A DNA stretch of 17,693 nt, from positions 1-17,693 of the forward strand of contig CAYLOC010000050.1 in NCBI GenBank assembly GCA_964385195.1, read 5' to 3'. Positions within the stretch are counted from its first letter, which is position 1, and every line of letters begins with the position of its first letter. This stretch comes from CAYLOC01 sp964385195. GTDB taxonomy: Bacteria > Actinomycetota > Actinomycetes > Propionibacteriales > Nocardioidaceae. This document shows, one piece after another, positions 7,394 through 14,132 of this stretch. The position numbers and the translations under genes are program-made. A model generated the notes under the pieces. That model was not told where the DNA came from and did not search any database. It saw only the letters and a list, made by a program, of their open reading frames with translations.

Positions 7394-8962
7394 TCACCTC
7401 TGTCGCCGGGTACGGCGCAGGATCCGGTCGGACTCGGTAGCCGTGGCAACGTCTCGCGGGTAGGACTGCCGCGCGCGGAGCAGGATCAACAACCCGGCCG
7501 CGAGCAACGGGACCAGCATCACCGAGAACGTGTTGGCCAGACCCGTCCCGGCAGCCGGGTGCGACGGCCCGTAGGCGTTGACACCGCCGCCGCCGAACAG
7601 CTCAGACATCAACCCGAACAGCAACGGGGCGGCGGCGGCCAGGCCGGTCCGCAACACGGTCCGTACCGACTCCGCCCGGCCCCACAGGTGTGCCGGCATC
7701 AGGTCCAGGCGGGCCGCGTCCAGCGGGGGATTCGCCCCACCAAGTGCCGCCGCCGCAAGGAAGAACAGGATCATCGCCTCCGCCAGCACCGACGTCGCCA
7801 GGCCCGGTAGGAACAACATCCCGGACACCAAGAACATCACCCCGGCCACAAACGGCCGCGCGGTCACCAGCCCCCGACCGAGCAGGGCATCGGCCACCCG
7901 CCCGCTGACCAGCACACCGCCGATCGCGCCGAGCCCGATGAGGAACAGCAGGGTGGTCGCCGTCGCCTGCCCCACGCCGTACCGACCCTGGAGGAAGACC
8001 ACGGCGAACGTCCGCAGGCCGGAGAAGAAGAAGTACCCCAGGGCCGAGGCGACGATGAGCACCCGGTTGGTGCGGATCGACAGCACATACTGGATCGCCC
8101 ACCACAGCGACTTGCGGGTCGGGTCGTCGTGCAACACCAGGTGCACGTGCGGGTCCGCGGCCGTGGTCGCGGACGGGTGGTCCGCGCCAACCGCTCCGTC
8201 CTCGTCATGGGCAACCGGACTCGGCGGGTTCCCGGCCACACCCGGGATCCGATCGGCGCCGGCCGGGATCCGCGACGGGCCGTTGCGGGCCGGCTCCGGC
8301 AGCGCCCGCCAGATCAGCCATGCCAGGGCGAACCCCGGCACCGCGAGCAAGAAGAACGCCACCCGCCACGACGAGACCGCGGCGATGTCTCCGGAGACCA
8401 CGAGGCCGACCCCTGCTCCGATCAGCTCTCCGGAAAGCACCCAGCCATAGATCCGGCCACGCTCACCGACCGGAAAGAAGTCACCGGTCAGCGACGCCAC
8501 GGCCGGAGCCGCGGCCGCGGCGATCGCGCCGAGAGCAAGCCGGGTGAAGAGGAGCATCGAGTACGACGTGGCCAGGCCGCTGCCGACCATCGCCAGGGAC
8601 CAGATCGCGATCGCGACCGCCAACAGCCGGGTACGGTTCACCCGGTCCACCAGTACGCCGACCGGAAGCGTCGCGACCGCTCCTACCCCGGTGGACGCCG
8701 TCACCAGCAGACCAACCTCGGTATTGCCGATGCCCAGGTCCCGCTCGAGCTGACTGGCCGTCGCGCCGATGGTGGTGGCGTCGGCGGCCTGGAGCGCGAG
8801 CACGCACGCGAGCAGCGTGAGCACCTGCAGCCGAGCGCCTCCCCCGACCATGACCCGCAGCCGCGCCCCGACGCGGCCACGCACCCAGCGCTCGATGCGG
8901 GCTGCCGCGTCGGCCGTCCGCGACGCCGCCGACCCGGGCCCGTCTCCTCGTCTGGCAGCCAT
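7394..8962 (-). CDS. MFS transporter, spinster-like
   Basis: This 522-aa integral membrane protein has about 12 hydrophobic helices in two bundles. After a charged cytosolic N-terminus (about 44 residues) the first helix is followed by DATTIGATASQLERDLGI, as in Spns-type transporters. The MFS motif A appears as GVLVDRVNRTR at residues 102-112, between helices 2 and 3. The central cytosolic loop (about 221-288) is long and rich in Pro, His and Asp. The C-terminus is short and basic. The substrate cannot be told. The ATG at 8962 was chosen over upstream starts because GGAGGAG (8972-8966) precedes it closely. The gene is divergent from an S9 peptidase, with only 64 bp between starts, and convergent with a sulfotransferase-like gene, with 6 nt between stops. 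Confidence 0.85.
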   Translation of the reverse strand: MAARRGDGPGSAASRTADAAARIERWVRGRVGARLRVMVGGGARLQVLTLLACVLALQAADATTIGATASQLERDLGIGNTEVGLLVTASTGVGAVATLPVGVLVDRVNRTRLLAVAIAIWSLAMVGSGLATSYSMLLFTRLALGAIAAAAAPAVASLTGDFFPVGERGRIYGWVLSGELIGAGVGLVVSGDIAAVSSWRVAFFLLAVPGFALAWLIWRALPEPARNGPSRIPAGADRIPGVAGNPPSPVAHDEDGAVGADHPSATTAADPHVHLVLHDDPTRKSLWWAIQYVLSIRTNRVLIVASALGYFFFSGLRTFAVVFLQGRYGVGQATATTLLFLIGLGAIGGVLVSGRVADALLGRGLVTARPFVAGVMFLVSGMLFLPGLATSVLAEAMILFFLAAAALGGANPPLDAARLDLMPAHLWGRAESVRTVLRTGLAAAAPLLFGLMSELFGGGGVNAYGPSHPAAGTGLANTFSVMLVPLLAAGLLILLRARQSYPRDVATATESDRILRRTRRQR

Positions 8963-8965
8963 GCG

Positions 8966-8972
8966 CTCCTCC
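8966..8972 (-). promoter_or_regulatory. Ribosome binding site deciding the MFS start
   Basis: GGAGGAG on the minus strand, 3 nt before the ATG at 8962. The longer reading frame starting at 9052 would place its first codons over the divergent peptidase gene's start and adds a non-hydrophobic 30-residue tail. Confidence 0.7.
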
Positions 8973-9026
8973 GCCTCGACGCTACCCGCAGGCCCGGAGC
9001 TTTGCTGTCGTGATAGACCGGTGCGC

Positions 9027-11114
9027 ATGGCTGAACACCCCTCGTCGCACACCGCGTCGCACCCGGCAACACCGTTCCACGACCTCGACTCCTACGTCGC
9101 GCTGCCGCGCCTGAGCGGGCTGGCGATGAGCCCGGACGGCACCCGCCTGGTCACCACGGTGGCCACCCCCAACGCCACGGGCACCGCCTACGCCAGCGCC
9201 CTGTGGGAGGTGGACCCCCACGGCGGCCGGCCGGCACACCGGCTGACCCGCAGCAGCGAGGGGGAAAGCGGAGCCGCGTTCACGGGGAGTGGCGACCTGT
9301 ACTTCACCTCTTCCCGTCCCGACCCAGACGCGGCCAAGGACGCCCCCTCTGACGTCAAGGCATTGTGGCTGCTGTCGCGCGCCGGTGGCGAAGGCCGACC
9401 GGTCGTCGTACGCCGGGGTGGAGTCGGCGCGGTCCGCACGGCCCGGGACGCCGACGCCGTGCTGATCAGCGCGTCGGCGCTTCCCGGAGCCGACGACGAG
9501 GACGCCGACGACGTACTGCGCAAGGCACGCGCCGAGCACGAGGTCAAGGCGATCCTGCACGCCGGCTACCCGGTGCGGTTCTGGGACGCCGACCTCGGAC
9601 CCGGCGCGGACCGGATGTACGCCGTGGAGGGCCCGACCGAAGACGAGGGCATGGCGGAGCTGCGGCTGCTCACGCCCGACTCGGGGCGAGCCCTGGATCG
9701 TGCGGAGTGGACGGTCAGCCCGGACGGCACGTGGTTCCTCACCAGCTGGCAGACACCGCGTCCGCGCGGGGATGTCAGAAGCGCGGTCGCCCGGGTCGAC
9801 GTCGCCACCGGCCAGCGGCGGATCGTCGCGGCCGACGATGCCCGGGACTACGAGCCCGGTCCGATCAGCCCGGACGGGTCACGCGCGATCTTGGCGCAAA
9901 GCACCGTCGCGACACCCGACACCGCGCCGCGCAGGTCGCTGGCGGTGCTTGATGTGGAGGCAGGAACCGTCTCGGACCTGGCGCCGGAGTGGGACCGGTG
10001 GGCGAGCCCGATGGACTGGCTCCCGGACGGCTCGGCGGTTCTCGTCGTCGCCGACCAGGACGGCCGCAGCCCCGTGTTCTCCGTCGACGTCGCTTCCGGC
10101 GCGGTCACCCAGGTCACCCACGACGACGCCTCCTACACCGACGTGTCCGTGGCACCGGACGGGGGCGCCGCCTACGCGCTCCGGTCGTCGTACGCCTTTC
10201 CCTCCGAGGTGGTCCGGATCGACCTGCGCAGCGGAGACGTCACGCGGCTGCCGGGACCGGCCGAGCGACCGGAGCTGCCGGGGCGCCTGGAGGAGACGGA
10301 GGCCGCGGCGGCCGACGGCACCCGCGTCCGCGCCTGGCTCGCGCTCCCCGAGGACAGCGCCGCCGACCACCCCGCGCCGCTGCTGCTGTGGATCCACGGC
10401 GGGCCGCTGTCGTCGTGGAACGCGTGGTCGTGGCGGTGGAACCCGTGGCTCATGGTGGCCCAGGGGTACGCCGTCCTGCTCCCCGATCCGGCCCTGTCCA
10501 CCGGCTACGGCCAGGACTTCGTCCAGCGCGGCTGGGGCCGGTGGGGTGCCGAGCCGTTCACCGACCTGATGGCGATCACCGACGCGGTCGTCGCCCGGCC
10601 CGACATCGACGACGGGCACACTGCGGCGATGGGCGGGTCGTTCGGCGGTTACATGGCCAACTGGGTCGCCGGCCACACCGACCGGTTCGACGCGATCGTC
10701 ACCCACGCGTCGCTGTGGGCGCTGGACCAGTTCGGGCCGACGACCGACATGGCGTCGTACTGGGCCAAGGAGATGACCCCGCAGATGGCCGCGGCGAACT
10801 CACCCCACCAGGCGGTCGGCGACATCACCACACCGATGCTGGTCATCCACGGCGACCGGGACTACCGGGTGCCGATCGGAGAGGGGCTGCGACTGTGGTG
10901 GGAGCTGCTGTCCGCGTCCGGGCTGCCCGCCGACGCCGACGGCGAGACCGTGCACCGGTTCTTGTACTTCCCGAACGAGAACCACTGGGTGCTCACCCCG
11001 CAACACGCCACCGTCTGGTACCGCGTGGTGTCGCACTTCCTCGCCACCCACCTGGGCCGCGACGTACCCCCGCTGCCCGCCGACCTCGGCCTGACCCCGC
11101 CCGACCCCACCTGA
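9027..11114 (+). CDS. S9 family prolyl oligopeptidase-type serine peptidase
   Basis: This 695-aa cytosolic serine hydrolase has an N-terminal seven-bladed beta-propeller (about residues 20-410, with repeated SPDG motifs such as LAMSPDGTRLV and ISPDGSRAI) and a C-terminal alpha/beta-hydrolase domain. The triad is visible: Ser538 in GGSFGGYM, Asp612 in HGDRDYRVP and His653 in NENHW. His457-Gly-Gly in LLLWIHGGP forms the oxyanion region. The layout matches the S9C acylaminoacyl-peptidase/YuxL branch, which removes residues from short peptides; substrate specificity is not readable. No signal peptide is present. The start is the ATG at 9027. A GTG two codons upstream is equally possible, no SD is seen at either, and the frame remains open further upstream over the MFS gene. 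It is divergent from the MFS gene. A hairpin follows the stop by 7 nt. Confidence 0.93.
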   Translation: MAEHPSSHTASHPATPFHDLDSYVALPRLSGLAMSPDGTRLVTTVATPNATGTAYASALWEVDPHGGRPAHRLTRSSEGESGAAFTGSGDLYFTSSRPDPDAAKDAPSDVKALWLLSRAGGEGRPVVVRRGGVGAVRTARDADAVLISASALPGADDEDADDVLRKARAEHEVKAILHAGYPVRFWDADLGPGADRMYAVEGPTEDEGMAELRLLTPDSGRALDRAEWTVSPDGTWFLTSWQTPRPRGDVRSAVARVDVATGQRRIVAADDARDYEPGPISPDGSRAILAQSTVATPDTAPRRSLAVLDVEAGTVSDLAPEWDRWASPMDWLPDGSAVLVVADQDGRSPVFSVDVASGAVTQVTHDDASYTDVSVAPDGGAAYALRSSYAFPSEVVRIDLRSGDVTRLPGPAERPELPGRLEETEAAAADGTRVRAWLALPEDSAADHPAPLLLWIHGGPLSSWNAWSWRWNPWLMVAQGYAVLLPDPALSTGYGQDFVQRGWGRWGAEPFTDLMAITDAVVARPDIDDGHTAAMGGSFGGYMANWVAGHTDRFDAIVTHASLWALDQFGPTTDMASYWAKEMTPQMAAANSPHQAVGDITTPMLVIHGDRDYRVPIGEGLRLWWELLSASGLPADADGETVHRFLYFPNENHWVLTPQHATVWYRVVSHFLATHLGRDVPPLPADLGLTPPDPT

Positions 11115-11121
11115 CCCCGCC

Positions 11122-11171
11122 GTTACGTCCTGCACCCCGCGCGCCCCCACGCGCACCCTGCAGGACGTAAC
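11122..11171. terminator. Bidirectional nested hairpin between convergent genes
   Basis: Positions 11122-11134 (GTTACGTCCTGCA) and 11159-11171 are exact reverse complements, a 13-bp stem. Inside, after 4-nt unpaired segments on each side, GCGCG (11139-11143) pairs with CGCGC (11150-11154) around a 6-nt loop. It fills the 79-bp gap between the stops of the S9 peptidase gene (+) and the enolase-superfamily gene (-), the right place for a terminator serving both. There is no U-tract, as is common for actinobacterial terminators. Confidence 0.65.
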
Positions 11172-11193
11172 TCGGGGGGCCGTCCGGCGGGCG

Positions 11194-12369
11194 TCAGCGT
11201 TTGGGGAGCAGCGGCGTGGGGGCGTCGGTGCGGGGGTCGGTGAACGCGTACGTCGACCCGTTGCGCCGGTACTCCTCGGCGTACCTGCCGACCTTGTCCT
11301 CGTCGAGGTCGACGCCGAGACCGGGTCCCGTGGGGGCAGCGAGGGTGCCGTCGCGCGGGTCCAGCGGGTTCCCGGCGACCACGTCGTCGGACAGCAGGGC
11401 GGTGTAGGCCTGGTTGGCGAACAGGAAGTTGGGCGAGGAGCAGATCACGTGCAGCGCCGCCGCGGTCGCGACGCCGAGCTCGCCGAGGCTGTGCTTGACG
11501 ACGGCGTACCCGGCCGCGTCGCACAGGCCGGCGCTCCGCTTGAGGTTGAGCAGCCCGCCGTCCATGCAGTTGTCCACCGACAGCGCGTCGGCGGCGCCGG
11601 CCTGGATCACCGCGAGCTGGTCGTGTCTGGTCCAGGATGCCTCGTTGGCCAGGAGCGGTACGTCGAGCCGGCTGCGCAGGTAGGCCATCTCGGCCAGGTT
11701 GCGGCCGGAGACCGGCTGCTCGACGAACTCCAGGTCGTACTCGGCCATCCGGGCGACCGTGCTCAGGGTCGCCGCGGCGGACCAGGACTCGTTGGCGTCG
11801 ATGCGGATCCTCGCCTCGGGGCCGGCCGCGTCCCGCACCGCCGCGACCCGGGCCACGTCGGTGTCCGCGTCATCCGCACCGACCTTGAAGTAGAGGGTCC
11901 GATAGCCGGCCTTCACCGCGGCAGCGGCTCCGGCCCCCATCTCCTCCGGTGCCTCCATCCCGAGGTAGTAGATCGCTTCCGCACGGTCACGGACCCGGCC
12001 CCCGAGCAGCGCCGACACCGGCTGGCCGCAGACCCGGCCGACGATGTCCCAGCAGGCCATCTCCACCGCGGCGATGGCGGGACTGGTGGCCCGGACGTGG
12101 TGCCACGTGCCGACGATGTCGATGGTGGCCATCAGCCGCTCGATCGCCATCGGGTCCTGCCCGGCCACCAGCGGTTCCACGGTGCGGGCAACGGCCTCGA
12201 TGATGTCCACCGACGGGTACGCCGGCGCCTCACCCAGTCCCACCAGCCCCTCGTCGGTGTGCACCTGCACCAGGACGCTCGCCAGCCCGCGCCGCTCGCC
12301 GTACGCCCACCGTTCGGGGCGGACGTAGGGGACGGCGACGGGCGTGGTGACGATCTTCGTGATCCGCAC
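11194..12369 (-). CDS. Enolase-superfamily (mandelate racemase/muconate lactonizing enzyme-like) protein
   Basis: This 391-aa enzyme has the superfamily's N-terminal capping domain (about residues 1-125, opening RITKIVTTPVAVPY) and a modified TIM barrel. Three metal ligands are visible at the ends of successive strands: Asp191 (RIDANESW), Glu217 (EFVEQP) and Glu243 (LLANEASW). Lys162 (YFKVG) is the general-base position of the MLE-like subgroup, and Lys292/His293 (VVKHSLGELG) sit at the later-strand position. Family members abstract the alpha-proton of a carboxylate to racemise, cycloisomerise or dehydrate it; the substrate here is unknown. The GTG start at 12369 was chosen because AAGGAG lies 8 nt before it; the in-frame ATG at 12387 lies just upstream of that SD and has none of its own. 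It follows the M24-family gene by 77 nt in the same direction, so the two probably act in one pathway. Confidence 0.88.
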   Translation of the reverse strand: MRITKIVTTPVAVPYVRPERWAYGERRGLASVLVQVHTDEGLVGLGEAPAYPSVDIIEAVARTVEPLVAGQDPMAIERLMATIDIVGTWHHVRATSPAIAAVEMACWDIVGRVCGQPVSALLGGRVRDRAEAIYYLGMEAPEEMGAGAAAAVKAGYRTLYFKVGADDADTDVARVAAVRDAAGPEARIRIDANESWSAAATLSTVARMAEYDLEFVEQPVSGRNLAEMAYLRSRLDVPLLANEASWTRHDQLAVIQAGAADALSVDNCMDGGLLNLKRSAGLCDAAGYAVVKHSLGELGVATAAALHVICSSPNFLFANQAYTALLSDDVVAGNPLDPRDGTLAAPTGPGLGVDLDEDKVGRYAEEYRRNGSTYAFTDPRTDAPTPLLPKR

Positions 12370-12377
12370 GGGTGCGG

Positions 12378-12383
12378 CTCCTT
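12378..12383 (-). promoter_or_regulatory. Ribosome binding site deciding the GTG start at 12369
   Basis: AAGGAG on the minus strand, 8 nt before GTG. The site lies inside the reading frame if the upstream ATG (12387) were used, which argues for the GTG. Family proteins also begin directly with the RITKI strand that follows it. Confidence 0.7.
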
Positions 12384-12392
12384 CCATACTCG

Positions 12393-12442
12393 ATTCGTCC
12401 GACCCAGCCCAGGTGGTTGCCGCCCGGGCCGGTCGGACGGAT
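12393..12442. repeat. Inverted repeat between the M24 and enolase-superfamily genes
   Basis: CGTCCGACC (12396-12404) is the exact reverse complement of 12431-12439, and pairing extends outward to 12393/12442 with one G-T wobble, giving 12 pairs. Inside, GCCC (12407-12410) can pair with GGGC (12426-12429). It lies between two co-directional genes, as does the larger repeat at 2960-3044. The role is unknown; the short arms could partly be chance in such GC-rich sequence. Confidence 0.55.
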
Positions 12443-12446
12443 GCCG

Positions 12447-13649
12447 TCAGACGACGGCGGGTTCGCGGGAGGTCCGGGTCAGGAACTCCCCGCCGTCCTC
12501 GGTGACGACGACGGTGTCGGAGATGCAGTACGGCGCGGGCTCGTCGACCAGCAGCCACGACAGCACGTGGAACACCATGCCGGCACGGATCACCAGGTCA
12601 CCACCCCGCCGGATCCCCTGGACCGAGCCGCCCACCCAGCTCGGTGGGAAGCCGATCCCGATGGCGTAGCCACAGTGGTGCCGGCGGTACAGGTCATGAC
12701 CGAGCCCCTCGTCGACCACCTGCTGCCACTGCGCGTACACCTCGCCGCTGATCGCTCCGGGGACCAGGGCCGCCCGGACCGTCTCCAGCGCGGTCGTCGC
12801 GATCTCCGCGGAACGCTCCGCGCCCGGCGACAGCGAGCCCACCGACACCATCCGGGTCAGCGGTGCGTGGTAGCGGTACACCGACGCCGAGAGCTCCATC
12901 AGGACCGCCGTGCCCTCGGTGAGGCGCCGATCCCGCCAGGTCACGTGCTCGTGGCGGAGGATGTCGGTACTGCGGATCAGCGGCGCGAATCCCGGGTGCT
13001 CGCTGCCCCCGCGGATCATCTGGGCATAGACCGCGGCGGCGACCTCTCGCTCGGTGGCATCGGAGGAGGCGGCGGCGATCCCCGCCTGTACCGCCCGGTC
13101 GGAGATCCGCGCGGCCCGCCGGATGCAGTCCAGCTCGTGGGGGGACTTCACGGCGCGGATGTCGACGATCAGCCCGGAGGCATCGATCCATGCCCGGTCG
13201 GACAGCTCGGTGCGGACCCGGTCCCACACCGCAGGCGGGAAGAACATCGCTGCCAGCTCAACGCCGACGGTGGCGCCGGGGGACGTGACGTCGGCGATCG
13301 CTCCGCCGACCACATGTGCGGGGTCCTGGTCGTCGCCGTACCCGATGTGCACCACTCCCGGAACCTGTACGGCGATGGTGGCCCGCTCCATCTCCCGCGC
13401 GACCAGCACCGGTGGCCCGTCCAGCCCCAGGAGCAGCACGGTGAGGCTGAAGTACCCCTGGAAGTTCAGTCCGGTGAGGTAGTAGATGTTCTCCGGTCCG
13501 ACAGCCATCAGCGCATCCACCGAACGGGACTTCATCTCGTCGCGGACGGCGGACCGTCTCCGATCCAGCTCCTCGGGGTCAAGATCCGCAGCGATATAAG
13601 GGCCGGCGGCAGGAACATGGCTCGATTCGGGCATGCTGGAAACGGACAA
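12447..13649 (-). CDS. M24-family creatinase/ectoine-hydrolase-like protein lacking metal ligands
   Basis: This 400-aa cytosolic protein has the two-domain creatinase fold: an N-terminal domain (about residues 25-165) and a C-terminal pita-bread domain (about 170-395). The aminopeptidase metal ligands are gone. The usual Asp positions read MELSAS (Glu252) and APLTR (Pro263), the GHGIG His is replaced in HHCGYAIGIG, and the two late Glu positions read VFHVL and ISDTV. ELSASVYRYHAPLTR and CGYAIGIGFPPSW resemble ectoine hydrolase (DoeA/EutD) and other metal-free C-N hydrolases of the creatinase type. I therefore infer amidine/amide hydrolysis of a small compound rather than peptide cleavage; ectoine itself is unproven and other ectoine genes are absent here. 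The start is TTG at 13649, set by GGAGG 9 nt upstream; the ATG at 13634 is the alternative. It is the first gene of a pair with an enolase-superfamily enzyme. Confidence 0.82.
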   Translation of the reverse strand: MSVSSMPESSHVPAAGPYIAADLDPEELDRRRSAVRDEMKSRSVDALMAVGPENIYYLTGLNFQGYFSLTVLLLGLDGPPVLVAREMERATIAVQVPGVVHIGYGDDQDPAHVVGGAIADVTSPGATVGVELAAMFFPPAVWDRVRTELSDRAWIDASGLIVDIRAVKSPHELDCIRRAARISDRAVQAGIAAASSDATEREVAAAVYAQMIRGGSEHPGFAPLIRSTDILRHEHVTWRDRRLTEGTAVLMELSASVYRYHAPLTRMVSVGSLSPGAERSAEIATTALETVRAALVPGAISGEVYAQWQQVVDEGLGHDLYRRHHCGYAIGIGFPPSWVGGSVQGIRRGGDLVIRAGMVFHVLSWLLVDEPAPYCISDTVVVTEDGGEFLTRTSREPAVV

Positions 13650-13658
13650 GGAGAACAA

Positions 13659-13663
13659 CCTCC
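13659..13663 (-). promoter_or_regulatory. Ribosome binding site of the M24-family gene
   Basis: GGAGG on the minus strand, 9 nt before a TTG at 13649 and 24 nt before the first in-frame ATG at 13634. The spacing favours the TTG; the ATG cannot be excluded. Confidence 0.5.
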
Positions 13664-13721
13664 GAAGGAAAAACGCGGCGATGTGCCGCTAGCGCTCATC
13701 GTGCGGCGCAACGGCCTTCGG
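13662..13721 (-). promoter_or_regulatory. Possible leader hairpin overlapping the M24-gene SD
   Basis: CCGAAGG (13721-13715, minus) and CCTTCGG (13668-13662) form a 7-bp stem whose 3' arm overlaps the GGAGG. The loop holds GCCGC/GCGGC (13707-13703 and 13689-13685) as an inner stem. Such a fold could limit ribosome access, but the arms are short and no known riboswitch is recognised. Confidence 0.3.
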
Positions 13722-13763
13722 CGTCAAGCGGTTCGGTGAGATCGAGCGCTCAGGGATACACCT

Positions 13764-13799
13764 GAACCGTCCCTGGTTCGTGCCCAAACCGCTGGGTTT
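13764..13799. repeat. Two adjacent short dyads upstream of pspC
   Basis: GAACC-N6-GGTTC (13764-13779) is followed by AAACC-N4-GGTTT (13786-13799), two similar AACC/GGTT dyads 22 nt apart by their left ends, about 60-95 nt before the pspC start in the divergent gap with the M24 gene. They have the form of operator half-site pairs. No clear -10/-35 pair was found in this gap, so assignment to either gene is open. Confidence 0.3.
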
Positions 13800-13858
13800 C
13801 CCTGCCGGAACCGCGCACGATGGGAACCAGCAGCACTCGAACCTGTCAAGGAGAAACC

Positions 13859-14059
13859 ATGAGTCACAGCCTGAGCCGCCCGCGTGAGGGGCGGATGATC
13901 GCCGGTGTGTGCGCCGGCCTGGCGCAGCGGTTCGGCTTCAGCGCGAACGGCGTCCGGATCGCGTTCCTGGTCAGCTGCTTGTTACCCGGCCCACAGTTCA
14001 TCGTCTACCTCGCACTGTGGATCCTGATGCCGACGCAACGACACGCCTACCAGCCCTGA
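13859..14059 (+). CDS. PspC-domain small membrane protein
   Basis: This 66-aa protein is almost only a PspC domain: a short polar N-terminus, the RPREGRMIAGVCAGLAQRFGF signature (residues 7-27), then a hydrophobic segment (about 32-57) containing LVSCLLPGPQFIVYLALWILMP that should cross the membrane. In enterobacteria PspC takes part in the phage-shock (membrane stress) response; stand-alone actinobacterial versions are common and mostly unstudied. The ATG at 13859 is chosen over the upstream start at 13820 because AAGGAG (13848-13853) lies 5 nt before it. Leu42 is coded by TTA, the only in-frame TTA I found in the window. The gene converges with ppc, with a strong hairpin in the 73-nt gap. 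It is divergent from the M24 gene across about 210 bp. Confidence 0.9.
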   Translation: MSHSLSRPREGRMIAGVCAGLAQRFGFSANGVRIAFLVSCLLPGPQFIVYLALWILMPTQRHAYQP

Positions 14060-14063
14060 CCGA

Positions 14064-14121
14064 ACACCTCCGACCCACCGTTTTGCGGGCCTTCGGCCCG
14101 CATTCGGTGGGTCGGAGGTGT
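14064..14121. terminator. Bidirectional nested terminator hairpin between pspC and ppc
   Basis: Positions 14064-14080 and 14105-14121 are exact reverse complements (17 bp, left arm ACACCTCCGACCCACCG). After 4 and 3 unpaired bases, GCGGGCC (14085-14091) pairs with GGCCCGC (14095-14101) around a 3-nt loop. A TTTT sits between outer and inner stems on the plus strand. It fills the gap between the convergent pspC and ppc stops and should terminate both. Confidence 0.75.
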
Positions 14122-14132
14122 CTGGTCGCGGG

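Noticed and set aside
8769..9026. Upstream extension of the S9 peptidase by 86 codons
   Set aside because: It lies opposite the N-terminal coding part of the MFS gene and shows no propeller-like sequence; the blade repeats begin only after 9027.
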